Positions 36,816 to 48,093 of a stretch of DNA of 64,000 bases are shown here, piece after piece (position 1 is the stretch's first letter; each line of letters opens with the position of its first letter). The notes beneath the pieces were generated by a model that did no database searches, was not told the origin of the DNA, and was given only the letters and a program-made list of their open reading frames with translations. The stretch spans positions 17,337,058 through 17,401,057 of the forward strand of contig NC_087081.1 of assembly GCF_026151205.1 (NCBI RefSeq), given 5' to 3'. The position numbers were made by a program, and so were the translations under genes. This DNA comes from Bolinopsis microptera (lineage: Eukaryota > Ctenophora > Tentaculata > Lobata > Bolinopsidae).

Positions 36816-39347
36816 TCGTACCCCATACTTGGGCCTTTTTTAGCCCCATTCTCTAAAAACCCCCCAATTTAAAAATTAATTCTTTTCGGGTAAATTTTAA
36901 AGTCCCACCCCCCCGGGGAATTTTGGGCAACTCAAAAAATTTTTAATTTATTCATGAGGGTCAAAGATCTACGGGAAATTTTCCCCTAAGGGGACATTAT
37001 AAAACCAAAACCTTTTATGCCGGGCCCCTAGTTTTGATTTATTTTTAAAAGTATACAAAAACATAAGATTTGTTTCATTCAAAAATAATGTTAAGTTAAA
37101 AAAAACAGCCAAAAAAAATTGGTGAATGAAATATCGGTATTTTTAAAATGGGCAGACCCCTTTTCAAAATTTGGGAAAATTTTTCCAAAAAAGTCTAAAT
37201 ACTAAAAGAACTGAGATATTGGGGATGGGTTTTTCTTTTTTGGTGGGGCCTTTTTGGTTTTCAGGGAAACTAAATTTTTTAAAAATAATTTTTAGATGAG
37301 AATTGTAGATTAGTCCCTTTTTTTCCTTTTATAGTTTTTTTCATCCAAAAATTTCTGATAAAACCCCTCCAACCCCCCCCCTCCCCATTTTTCCCCCCCC
37401 GCCCAAAAAACCCCCAAATCTATTTTACTAAAAATCCCAAAAACAATTATTTAGTGATTTGGGGGGTGGGGCAAAGGGTTGACATAAAAGTTCCTTTTCC
37501 AAAAAGGAGTTCTTAAAAAATTGGGATGCCCCCTGGGCACCCCCCTTTTTTTTCCCCCTGAAGGAAAAGGGAAAACAACCCCAGGGAAACCCAAAAGGGG
37601 GAAAAAAAAACTCCTTTTTTCCCCAAAAACGTCCTCCCAAAAAAACCCCTCGGGAAAAAATAACTTCCCCGGGGCGAAGTTCCGGGGAAAATTAAAGGGT
37701 GTCACAAACGATAAAATTTGGGGGGGGGGAGGGTGGGGGCCCTTTTCTGGGGAACGACGGTTTCGGCGGGCTTTTTAATTTTCCTCCCCTCCAGTTAGTG
37801 GAGGGTAATTAGGGGAAAGGGGGGGAGGGAAAAAAATTAAAAAATTTGAGACCCGAAGGGTTGGGGGGAGGGGAGGGGAAAAAAAAATGGGGAGGGGGAA
37901 TTTGGGCGGGGGGCCCGGAGAAAGAGAGAAGGAGAGAGAGGAGAGAGGAAGGGAGAGTGAGGGGAAAGGGGAGAGAAAGGAGAGGAGAAAGACGAAAGGC
38001 CCAAAGTTTTTGGGGGGAAGGACCCCGAAAGTAAAAAGGAAAAAACGGAAAAAGTTTTTTGGGAGGAAAATTTTTGATTTTTAAAGGAGGAAAAAATTTT
38101 ATGGAAAAAAGGATTCCGGGGGGGAGAGGGACCCCATTTTGGGGGGAAAACCCCGAAAAACCCGGGGGGAGGGGGAAAAAGGGAGGAAAAGAGAAAGGCC
38201 CCGGGGAAAAGGAAGGAGGGAAAAAAAAATCGGAAAGATGAAAGGGGCCGGAAAAAACCCCCAGGGGGGAAGGGGAAAAAAAAAACCCCCCGGGGAAATT
38301 AAACCCCGGGGGGGGGTTGGGGGGGGGCGGGGGGGGGGTTTGGGGGGGGGAAAGGAGCCGGGGAATTTTTGGGGCAGAGGGGGGGGGTAAGGGGGGGGTA
38401 AATTAACGGGTTAAGGGGGGGGTTTTAGGTTATAAATGGAAAAAACGGGGGTGGTGGGTTTTTAAGGGGGGGGGCCGCAGGGGTTTTGGGTTTCCCCCCT
38501 TTTGGTGAATGTAAAACAGGGGGGGGGGGGGTTTTCGGGGGCTTTTGCCACAAGTTGGGGGTTTACATAGGGGAAAAAACCCCGGGGGTTTCCGGGGTGG
38601 GTTTGGGGGGGAAAAAGGGAAAAAACCGGGGGGGGAAACCGGGGGGTTTCCCCATTTGAAGCGGGATTTTTCCTTGGTTTATTTATTGGGGGGTTTTTTA
38701 CCCAATTTTGGGGGAAAAGGAAATGCCGGGTAATTCCCCGGGGGTTTCTGACATTTTTTCGGAACTGACGGGGGGTTTTTGGGGGGGGAAAGGGAAATTT
38801 TCGGGTTTTAAAAAGTAATCCGGGGGGGGCGGGGGGTGGGGGGGGGGGGGGGGGGGGGGCCAAAAAGGCCAACAAATGATACCCCCTTTTGGGGAAAACC
38901 TTGGGATTTAAAAAACCTCCCCCCAAAAATTTTTTACCCCGGGTCCACAGGGGAATTTTTTTTTTGTCCCCATTTGTTCCCCCCAAAAGGTCTCCAATTA
39001 AATTTTCCCCCAAAAATGGAATTTTTTAAGCCCCCAATTTAGTCCCCAAAAGTCTTTCCTTCAGGGCCCCCAAAAATTTAAAAATTTATCCAACCCTCCT
39101 TTCTTGGGGCCAAAACAAAAAACCCCCCCCTTCGGTCCGAGTTATAAAACCAATCCTTGAAAAAACCCCCAATAAATAACCCCCTTTTAAAAATTCTTGG
39201 GGGGACTTCCTGGGGACAATGGGGAAAATCCTTTCGGTCAACGAAAATTTTTTGAAAAAAACCTTCCCCCCGGTCCCCTGAAATTTTTTTTTTGCCCCCC
39301 CCCCTTGGTTTCCCCCCAAAATACCCCCCCCCCTTTGGTAGGGCCCC

Positions 39348-39394
<47 letters not shown>

Positions 39395-42300
39395 AATCCT
39401 TATGTAGGGGAAAATAGAAAACATATGAGAAATTAATTTTTTTTTATTTTGGGAAAATTTTTTGTTTTCTCCTTACAGCGAGAGTTGGTTTTCCCTTCCC
39501 CTTTGTTCGCCCGAAAAAAATTTGACCTAAAAAAAAAAGTGCTCAAATTTTAAAATTCTCGATAATTTATTTTTTTTCATGTTGTTTATTTGTGCAAGGG
39601 TGGCAAGATTTACCCTTTTAAACCCCAAAAAACCCAAATTTTAGGGGCGTTAAAAGCTCAAGGGGTTTGGAATAAATTAGAAAATTTGGTTTTGAATTTA
39701 AAAATATGCCAATAATGGGATAGCTCAATAAACGGGAAAATTTGAAGATGGTTTGGGGGGGGCCAAAAAGAACACAAAACCGAGGGAAAAAAAAACCCCC
39801 GAGAGAGGCGGGGGAAAAGTATGATATGTTTAAAGCGCGCCCCAGAGATAACCAAAAAATTGAGTTTGTCGCGCTGCCACAGTTCCTCTGATAATAAATA
39901 TACATGACAGCTGCGTATGGGAATATGCGGGGAAAGTGGAAAACTAAGGCTATGTGTGGTACTCTTTAAGGGGGAAAAACTTTTCCCTTGGGTTTGTTTT
40001 ATATAATGAAAAAAAAGTGGGTTTTTTGGGGGCTTGGGTTTGGGTTTTTTTCTGTGACAAAAAAAATGCCCCCCCCACCTCCCCACCTTTTAAAAAAACT
40101 AAATTTTATTTAATTGTGTAAATTGGGGAGATCACATGAAACGTTTTCCCAAATATAACATTTGTGGGGTTAAAAAATTTTTCGATTTTTTAGGGGGAAT
40201 AAATTTAAACCCGATTTTCCTCTGTTTACCTTTTAGAGAAATTGGTTTTAAAAAGTAAACGCCAATTTTTTTTTTGTCACCCAAAGCTCTCTGCCCACTC
40301 AAATTTTTCAAGGTTTGGGGGTTTACTTTTTTTCATTTTAATTAAGGGATTTTAACGGAAAAAATAAGCTCACCCCCGTTTCAGAGCAATTTGTAACTTT
40401 AAATGCAAAAATGTTTCAGAGCACTAGTAACTAACTGTACAATGTTTCAGAGCACTAGTAACTAACTGTACAATGTTTCAGAGCACTAGTAACTTAACTG
40501 TACAATGTTTCAGAGCACTAGTAACTAAAGGACAAATTTTTTAGAGCCCTAGTAACTAAAAGTACAATGTTTTAGGGGGCAAATAGTAAAATAACTGTAC
40601 AATTTTTTTAAAAGCCAGTAAAAAAACTTTTACAATGGTTTTTAGAACGGTTTAAATAACTGTACAAAGTTTCAAGTCCCCAGAATTTGAAAAATGTTTC
40701 AATGTTTTTTAGACAAACTTTTGGCCCCCAAGTAGCAGAGGGTTGGGAAATTCTGAGGTAAAGAAAATGTGTCCTAAAAGATGGGGGGGTCAATTTGGGG
40801 GAAATACTGAAACCCCTTTTGTAAAAAAACAACCCCTGATTTTCGATCAGAGAAACCCCCCAAAACCAACACCCTCATGTTTAAACAAGGGCTTGCATCT
40901 ATCATTTGGGTGAGGAGGGGGGTACTCTACTAGGGGAGGGGAGTGATCACACTCCCCTTACGGTTTTAAAAAGATAAAACTTTTGTTTTAAATTAATAAT
41001 TTTCTCTGGCCCGTTTTTTGGGAGATAATTTTTAATTTTTCTGCCAGGGGGGTTTCCCTTTTAAAAAAAAAAGGGCGAATCCCGCCCAAATTTTCAAGGG
41101 AAAATTTTTGGGTAAATGGGGACATTTTTCCCCCAACCCTTCCCGGCTGGTTTTAAAGGGTATCACTGTGAAAGGATTTTCCCGGGTTTAAAAAGTCGTG
41201 TCCCAAAGTTTAAATGGGTTTTAATTAAAAATTTTTACCCCCCCCCTTTTTCCCCCCCCCCCCCTCCCCCTAATTACATAAATACCGGGGCTTCTCTTTG
41301 TTTAGGGGGCCCCGGGCGTCTAACCACGGTCCCCCGCAGGGTGGTTTTTTTTTTTTTTGGGGTTTTTGCATGGACCGTTCAGGGGGCCCTGGGAGTGACT
41401 GTCCGGGGCCCAAACGACCAACTGGCCCTTAATTGACCCGGGTTGGTAATTTTTTGATTTGGGAGATAAAATTTAGTAGTAATTAACTGTGGGGGTATAA
41501 ATTTTGATTTTTGGGTGGGCCCCCTGCTTGAAAAAGGAAATGCATTTTTTCATTTCCTTCAAAAGGGATATTTTGTAGTTTTTTCCATTGTTTTAAATTT
41601 GTATTTAAAAAACTCTTTTAAATGTATAATTTTTGTTCCCTTAAAATTTTCCCCCCCATTGTTCCAGGTTTTGACGGTTTCCGGGGGGGCGTATTTCCAG
41701 TAATTTTTTAAAACCCCCAAGAACCCCCGGGCTATAATGCACAACCTGGCGTGCATTATCTTCGTACTGCTTAGAAGAGGGGGCCCCATAGCCCGAGTTT
41801 TCCCGGTTCATAAATACAGTACAAAAACAGTTTTCCCGGTTACCCAAACAGCTGAAATAACAATTTATAAAAGACACAAATTTTAAGACTAAATTTCGGG
41901 TTTCTGAGACTAGTTTATAGTTTTTGTTTTTAGAACTAGTTTATTTACCCACATACCCCGGCAGAAGTTTGCCGGGGGGGGGAAGTGTACAAAACTCCAA
42001 AAATTTGGGAATATAGGGCATTTATGTTTTCCCTGTCTGGTACAGGACATGGCCAGGAAACCCAAAAAACCGTGAGTACCCTTTTCATGATCACTCATTT
42101 TAATTAGGGTTAACCAAATTTAGTAATCCCCTAATTACTAATTAGGGTTACTACTTACTAATTAGTAATTACTAATTAGGGTTACTAATTAATAATCCCT
42201 TTTAAATTTCTAATTAGGGTTTTCTAATTACTAAATTTGGGAATCACTAATATTTTTAAAATAATTACACTTAAAAAAAACAGGGGCGGGTGGGGGAAAG

Positions 42301-42714
42301 AGCAGAGTTTTAGTTTCAATTTTACGGACCAGCTCCTGTCACCTTCTCCAAACCCCCACACGAGGAACCCCCAGAACCTTTCCCCCTGAACCTTCCCCGG
42401 AACCCAACCCCTGGCGGGGGGCCCGGTTTTTTATAATCATACGTGTCGGTATAGCCAAAGTTAACTTTATGGAGGGCGCGAAATGGAGTGTTTAAATCCC
42501 CGCTGCCTCTTTAGAATAACTAAACTGCTCCCAGTTTGCTAAAGACAGGTCGTACCGGGGGGGAGAGGAAGCTGATAACAAAAAACCCCCCCTGACCCTG
42601 CTCCCGATGGTATGGATACGGGCAGTGTGAGGAGGGGGGCCCTCTCGGGGCCAAGGTTCCCCCGAGTAGACCCTTAAATTGGGGGGCCTTAAACCCCATG
42701 CCTTAACCCGAGGG
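36816..42714. other. Homopolymer-inflated, probably low-quality consensus
   Basis: An abrupt change of texture: nearly every base occurs in runs of 3-9 and stop-free Gly/Pro/Lys/Phe-rich frames abound. This looks like poorly polished long-read consensus, not biology. Recognisable fragments remain: a TIR like that of the element at 44562 (near 36988-37090), a 31-bp repeat GTTTCAGAGCACTAGTAACT (40395-40600) and TAATTAGGGTTACTAATTA repeats (42110-42240). Upstream TRAPPC8 exons may be hidden here; no frame in this tract should be trusted. Confidence 0.7.
40395..40600. repeat. 31-bp repeat
   Basis: Four clear and several eroded copies of TGTTTCAGAGCACTAGTAAC plus TAACTGTACAA. Copies lose quality towards 40650. 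Confidence 0.8.
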
Positions 42715-43065
42715 AAAAAAGGGGGGGCTTAAAAAAATTTCTAAAAATTCTTTAAACCCCCCGCAAAAAGAAAAAAGGGGGGCAATTTAAATTTTCTACT
42801 ACTAACCCCCTGCTAACTGGCAAAAAAAGGGGGGGCAAATTTAAATTAATACAAAACTAACCCCCCCGCTAACTGACAAAAAGGGGTATGAAAGTTTTTG
42901 GGGGGGGCCATTGCTATACTCCCATAACCCCATGGCTAATGAGAAAAAGGGGGGCTAATTTAAATTAAATACATATAAAAACCCCCGCTAACCCGAGCCC
43001 AAAGGTGGGATTTTAATTACTACATACTAACCCCATGCTAACTGAGCAAAAAGGTGGGCTATTAA
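42715..43065. repeat. Degenerate repeat with AACCCCCTGCTAACTG
   Basis: Six or seven copies of a unit near 50-60 bp (ATACTAACCCC-GCTAACTGA-CAAAAAGG-GGGCTAATT). Quality improves from left to right, marking the end of the poor tract. Confidence 0.7.
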
Positions 43066-43122
43066 TCTTGTAGAGGAGGCTAGCCAACATTTAAAATCAA
43101 TGTTATATCCCTTTTATAATAT

Positions 43123-43443
43123 CTAGCGAGGAACCGGTATAACCTTAAAATGGTGTCAAGACTCAATAGACTAAAATAATTATTACCTATTTAATTCGCC
43201 TTTTTGTCACCACTCGGGGGTCCAAATTTTGGGCTCTAAAACTCCTATTTCTTGGCCTATTTTTTTAAATGCTGATTTGGAAGCCATTAAAGCATTTGAC
43301 CCAGTGAAAAAAGTTTCAGTTTTAATTAATAACGGTTTTTGCGGAAAGTCGCGTTAAAGTTGATGCCGTGGTGTCAGTAAAATGGTACGGATCCATCCAT
43401 CCATATATTATATATATATCGTCTCGCTTTATATATAGTAAGA
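43123..43443 (-). mobile_element. Helitron-like element, copy 3
   Basis: On the minus strand it begins TCTTACTATATATAAAGCGA, continues GAGACGATATATATA and ends CCGGTTCCTCGCTAG. It is a full-length relative of 5895-6194 and lies in the TRAPPC8 intron just upstream of the array at 43575. Confidence 0.65.
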
Positions 43444-43574
43444 TTAACAGGGTGCTCCTTTATAATATGAGTTTTCCTAACAATGCAACTATACACTACC
43501 TTACTACTACCTATATAATTACTACTTACTACCTTACTACTACCTATATGAAATAATAGTTACTATGTAATAAT

Positions 43575-43655
43575 ACTTAGTATCTGTGTAGGTAATATGT
43601 AATAATACTTAGTATCTGTGTAGGTAATATGTAATAATACTTAGTATCTGTGTAG
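43575..43655 (+). repeat. Tandem repeat containing a 3' splice site
   Basis: Three copies of a 32-bp unit ending CTTAGTATCTGTGTAGGTAA. The last copy runs into the exon at 43656, so the true acceptor TATCTGTGTAG and the first exon bases GTAA are part of the repeat. Confidence 0.8.
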
Positions 43656-43777
43656 GTAAGCACTGCGGAGAGAACCTAACTATAGCGGACCAGGCAGCTA
43701 TTAGGGTATGTATTAACGACTTTGTAGTGCGAGGACTGCTTCCTTTCAACGAGCGGAGGATGAGAGCCCTTAACGAG
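43656..43777 (+). CDS. TRAPPC8: TRAPPC8-like, exon 1 of 6 seen
   Basis: GT completing a codon, then KHCGENLTIADQAAIRVCIN, DFVVRGLLPFNERRMRALNE and a GTGAGC donor. It matches the TRAPPC8 segment whose core is FxxxGLLPxxExxxRxLN. TRAPPC8 is a subunit of the TRAPPIII complex, which works with Rab1 in ER-Golgi traffic and autophagy. 122 bp, ending in phase 0. Both splice sites are embedded in tandem arrays. Earlier exons are not visible to the left, where the sequence is poor. Confidence 0.85.
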
Positions 43778-44450
43778 GTGAGCTGTCAATTAACTTATTA
43801 TTTAGGTTAATTAACGAGGTGAGCTGTCAATTAACTTATTATTTAGGTTAATTAACGAGGTGAACTGTCAATTAACTTATTATTTAGGTTAATTAACGAG
43901 GTGAACTGTCAATTAACTTATTATTTTGGTTAATTAACGAGGTGAGCTTTCAATTAACTTATTATTTAGGTTAATTAACGAGGTGAGCTGTTAATTAACT
44001 TATTATTTAGGTTAATTAACGAGGTGAGCTGTCAATTAACTTATTATTTAGGTTAATTAACGAGGTGAACTGTCAATTAACTTATTATTTAGGTTAATTA
44101 ACGAGGTGAACTGTCAATTAACTTATTATTTAGGTTAATTAACGAGGTGAGCTGTCAATTAACTTATTATTTTGGTTAATTAACGAGGTGAGCTGTCAAT
44201 TAACTTATTATTTAGGTTAATTAACGAGGTGAACTGTCAATTAACTTATTATTTAGGTTAATTAACGAGGTGAGCTGTTAATTAACTTATTATTTAGGTT
44301 AATTAACGAGGTGAGCTGTCAATTAACTTATTATTTAGGTTAATTAACGAGGTGAACTGTCAATTAACTAATTATTTAGGTTAATTAACGAGGTGAACTG
44401 TCAATTAACTTATTATTTAGGTTAATTAACGAGGTGAGCTGTTGTTAATT
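43778..44450 (+). repeat. 41-bp array copying the exon 1 donor
   Basis: About 16 copies of a unit that reads AACGAGGTGAGCTGTCAATT then AACTTATTATTTAGGTTAATT. It begins exactly at the exon end CTTAACGAG and each copy repeats the last exon bases plus the GTGAGC donor. It also holds a TTAAC branch-like motif and a TTATTATTTAG acceptor-like motif, so each unit resembles a minimal intron. Confidence 0.9.
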
Positions 44451-44750
44451 ACCTTATTATTTAAATTAATTTTTATTCGCATTTGTCTACAAAATCTGGA
44501 TACACTGTAGAGGACACTTAGTTTTATTTTTTATTTGATATTATTCATTCAATCTACTTAAGGGGACATACACCAAAACCTTTTTTGCCGGGACCCGCGA
44601 TTTGACTTCATATTATGAAAGTATAGATAAAAACAATAAGATTTGATACATTGAAAAAATATATAGTAGGCAAAAATTTCAATTTTGCTTCTCTAGACCT
44701 TGTTTGATCTGTAACTTCGTCATCTATTGTTTAATTATAGAATCATTTGG

Positions 44751-45777
44751 GTAACGCGACTCCTGTCCGACAGCGACATGTGTCCGACAGCGACATCTGT
44801 CCGACTAAGGGTACCAGAAAAAAACGACATCTGTCCGAAATTGTGATTTGATTTCAATACGACACATTTCCAATTGGAGACATGATCTGAACTGTTACTT
44901 GCAAATTTGTATACGTAACATTGCCAATTTCGACCTATACAGGCAGGCATGAAGCAACTGCGTTGTGAATGGCGAGCTCGTAGTCCATGAGGATGGATTG
45001 TGGTTGGTAGCCCCCAAGGCCCAAGAAGCCCAGGTGTCTATCTCCTCGAGGCTCGAACATGTTGCGGTAGAGGGTCGTTCGATTTTCCAGGAATGAGTCC
45101 ATAGAGATGGGGGAGGTGCCAGCCATCAGGGAAGAGTCCGTGGACTGTGAAGGAGCTGATGGAAGAGATTAGGTGCGGATTTGAAGGTACCGTCGACTAC
45201 CCCATGCTACCGCGTCCACCATATGATCTGCGTTCTTAGGAGTCCCCCAAAGGAAAGATCGACGAGTCTGTTGATCGTCCCATCCAGAGTCCCCAGAGCA
45301 TCATTGGACCTGTTGTCGGTAGAGTAGGATTTGGTTTGCAGGAATGGATAGCGTTTCCAGATCTCTCGGGTCTGTTTGCTGCAGATCTGGGTCTGTTTCC
45401 TGAAGATTGGTCGATTTTGTGGATTGCGATAACTGGATCTCCATACGGGCCGCTGTCCTATATTACTCATGTAGGCTGTGTCCTGTGATGTGATCGACAG
45501 TGTACGCCTAACTACGCCTAGCACAATCCTGTCCTCAAATAGTCAATCAAGTATCGATGGATCAGATCTCAATGGATCACATCAGCATTCGAACAATGGG
45601 AGCAACGTCACGAGATTACCCGTGAGCTTGTGAAATACGAATGTGAAACCGAAATTACAATATGATCCGAAATTCGGACAGATGTCGCCAAAAACGACTC
45701 CTGTCCGACAGCGACATCTTCCGAAATCCCCAATTCGGCTGTCGGACAGATGTCGCTGTCGGGACAGATGTCGCCCA
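44751..45777 (-). mobile_element. MULE-like element nested in the TIR element
   Basis: Flanked by ATCATTTGG (44742-44750) and ATCCTTTGG (45778-45786), a 9-bp duplication with one mismatch, as for Mutator-like elements. Terminal regions carry inverted copies of CTGTCCGACAGCGACATCTG. The interior encodes a transposase fragment. Confidence 0.7.
44935..45126 (-). pseudogene. MULE transposase fragment
   Basis: The 63-codon frame includes SFLENRTTLYRNMF and GYQPQSILMDYELAIHNAVA-SCLPV. The T-Y-N-MF then P-SILMDYE-A--NA---CLP spacing is the MULE DDE core around the second catalytic Asp. The N-terminal DDE region and zinc finger are not found, and the minus-strand frame at 45207-45524 is not recognised, so the gene is broken. 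Confidence 0.6.
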
Positions 45778-46060
45778 ATCCTTTGGCGGGCTTTTGTACG
45801 AATTCTAAATAATGTTCAGTAAAAAAACTTTTAAAATGACTGAAAAATCGGTATTACAGTGACAGACTTCTCAAAATTGAAAAAACTTTCCAAGAAGAAT
45901 TTTTTTTTTCTTCGAAAGTGCGTACTCTCAAAATAATTTTTCAATGAATCAAATCTTATTGTTTTTATCTATACTTTCATAATATGAAGTCAAATCGCGA
46001 GTCCCGGCAAAAAAGGTTTTGGTATATGTTCCCTAAAGTATGTTATCTTATCTACCACAG

Positions 46061-46170
46061 GCGCTGAATACAAGACGAGGATTACGGGGTACCTTCTTCT
46101 CCGCAACTAAGAAACTGTTTAGTCCAGGACCTAAACCAGGGGTGTCTGGTAAAGTACCAGCAAATCCTGG
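46061..46170 (+). CDS. TRAPPC8: TRAPPC8-like, exon 2 of 6 seen
   Basis: Acceptor CTACCACAG, then ALNTRRGLRGTFFSATKKLF and SPGPKPGVSGKVPANP plus GG. It matches the TRAPPC8 block RKGL-RSLFSATKKWFSGSKVP. The GTAGTG donor at 46171 gives phase 2, exactly what exon 3 needs; the next repeat copy offers a stronger GTAAGTG donor. The last 33 coding bases (GVSGKVPANPG) are the founding copy of the array that follows. Confidence 0.85.
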
Positions 46171-47920
46171 GTAGTGCAGGGGTGTCTGGTAAAGTACCAG
46201 CAAATCCTGGGTAAGTGCAGGGGTGTCTGGTAAAGTACCAGCAAATCCTGGGTAAGTGCAGGGTGTCTGGTAAAGTACCAGCAAATCCTGGGTAAGTGCA
46301 GGGGTGTCTGGTAAAGTACCTGCAAATCCTGGGTAAGTGCAGGGGTGTCTGGTAAATACCCCCCAGCAAATCCTGGGGAAAAGGGAGGGGGTCTGGGAAA
46401 GTACCAAAAAATCCTGGGGAAGTGCAGGGGTGTCTGGGAAAGGGACCCCGCAAATCCGGGTAAGTGGGAGGGGGGTTTTGTAAAGCCTCAAACCTGGGTA
46501 AATCAGGGGGGTCCCCGGGAAAGTCTGCAAATCCTGGGTAAGTTTCAGGGTGTCGGTAATCCGCAAATCCTGGGGGAAGTGCAGGGGGGGGGGGGCTGGT
46601 AAAGACCAGCAAATCCTGGTAAGTCAGGGGGTCTGGTAAAGTACCTGCAAAACCTGGGTAAGTGCAGGGGTGTCTGGTAAAAAAACCTCAAATCCTGGGT
46701 AAGTGCAGGGGGGTCTGGTAAAGTCCTGCAAATCCTGGGAATGCGGGGGTATGTAAATAAAAAAGCAAATCCTGGGGAAGTGCAGGGGGGGGTCGGGAAA
46801 GTACCTGCAAATCCGGTAATGCAGGGTGTCTGTAAAGTACCAGCAAATCCGGTAATGCAGGGGTGTCTGGTAAAGTACCAGCAAATCCTGGGTAAGTGCA
46901 GGGGTGTCTGGTAAAGTACCAGCAAATCCTGGTAAGTGCAGGGGTGTCTGGTAAAGTACCAGCAAATCCTGGGTAAGTGCAGGGGTGTCTGGTAAAGTAC
47001 CTGCAAATCCTGGGTAAGTGCAGGGGTGTCTGGTAAAGTACCAGCAAATCCTGGGTAAGTGCAGGGGTGTCTGGTAAAGTACCAGCAAATCCTGGGTAAG
47101 TGCAGGGGTGTCTGGTAAAGTACCAGCAAATCCTGGGTAAGTGCAGGGGTGTCTGGTAAAGTACCTGCAAATCCTGGGTAAGTGCAGGGGTGTCTGGTAA
47201 AGTACCAGCAAATCCTGGGTAAGTGCAGGGGTGTCTGGTAAAGTACCAGCAAATCCTGGGTAAGTGCAGGGGTGTCTGGTAAAGTACCAGCAAATCCTGG
47301 GTAAGTGCAGGGGTGTCTGGTAAAGTACCAGCAAATCCTGGTAAGTGCAGGGGTGTCTGGTAAAGTACCAGCAAATCCTGGGTAAGTGCAGGGGTGTCTG
47401 GTAAAGTACCAGCAAATCCTGGGTAAGTGCAGGGGTGTCTGGTAAAGTACCTGCAAATCCTGGGTAAGTGCAGGGGTGTCTGGTAAAGTACCTGCAAATC
47501 CTGGGTAAGTGCAGGGGTGTCTGGTAAAGTACCTGCAAATCCTGGGTAAGTGCAGGGGTGTCTGGTAAAGTACCTGCAAATCCTGGGTAAGTGCAGGGGT
47601 GTCTGGTAAAGTACCAGCAAATCCTGGGTAAGTGCAGGGGTGTCTGGTAAAGTACCAGCAAATCCTGGGTAAGTGCAGGGGTGTCTGGTAAAGTACCAGC
47701 AAATCCTGGGTAAGTGCAGGGGTGTCTGGTAAAGTACCTGCAAATCCTGGGTAAGTGCAGGGGTGTCTGGTAAAGTACCTGCAAATCCTGGGTAAGTGCA
47801 GGGGTGTCTGGTAAAGTACCAGCAAATCCTGGGTAAGTGCAGGGGTGTCTGGTAAAGTACCAGCAAATCCTGGGTAAGTGAAGGGGTGTCTGGTAAAGTA
47901 CCAGCAAATCCTGGGTAAGT
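46171..47920 (+). repeat. 41-bp array copying the exon 2 end and donor
   Basis: About 42 copies of GGGTGTCTGGTAAAGTACCA, then GCAAATCCTGG, then the donor GTAAGTGCAG. Copies alternate ACCAGC and ACCTGC. Copies at 46360-46860 are eroded with homopolymer errors; those from 46880 to 47920 are clean. Minus-strand open frames up to 427 codons in all three frames are shadows of a stop-free unit. Confidence 0.92.
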
Positions 47921-47940
47921 AAATTAATTATCTATTATAT

Positions 47941-48093
47941 TACACTCAATATTACACTCAATATTACACTCAGTATTACACTCAATATTACACTCAATAT
48001 TACACTCAGTATTACACTCAGTATTACACTCAATGTTACACTCAGTATTACACTCAGTATTACACTCAGTATTACACTCAACATTACACTCAG
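47941..48093 (+). repeat. 12-bp array copying the exon 3 acceptor
   Basis: About 13 copies of TATTACACTCAG or TATTACACTCAA. The last ends at the real acceptor ATTACACTCAG and the exon begins GTAT, like the start of the next repeat. Confidence 0.88.

Larger units (their letters stand above)
44562..46033. mobile_element. Long-TIR DNA element in TRAPPC8 intron
   Basis: Starts GGGGACATACACCAAAACC and ends with the inverse of GGGAACATATACCAAAACC. The inverted repeats stay close for about 100 bp (both include GATTTGACTTCATATTATGA). The right end lies about 27 bp before the next exon's acceptor. The target duplication is unclear (TTAA left, TAAA right). A MULE-like element sits inside. A degraded relative of the end is at 36988. 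Confidence 0.8.

Noticed and set aside
35930-36849. Proline-rich minus-strand frames
   Set aside because: Translations of G runs in an array of doubtful quality.
37428-40086. Many overlapping Gly/Lys/Phe/Pro-rich frames
   Set aside because: Homopolymer-inflated tract; frames on both strands in the same place indicate sequence error rather than genes.
46545-47907. Minus-strand frames up to 427 codons of TRHPCTYPGFAGTLPD repeats
   Set aside because: All three frames are open because the 41-bp unit lacks stops on that strand. The plus strand holds real TRAPPC8 exons at its ends.
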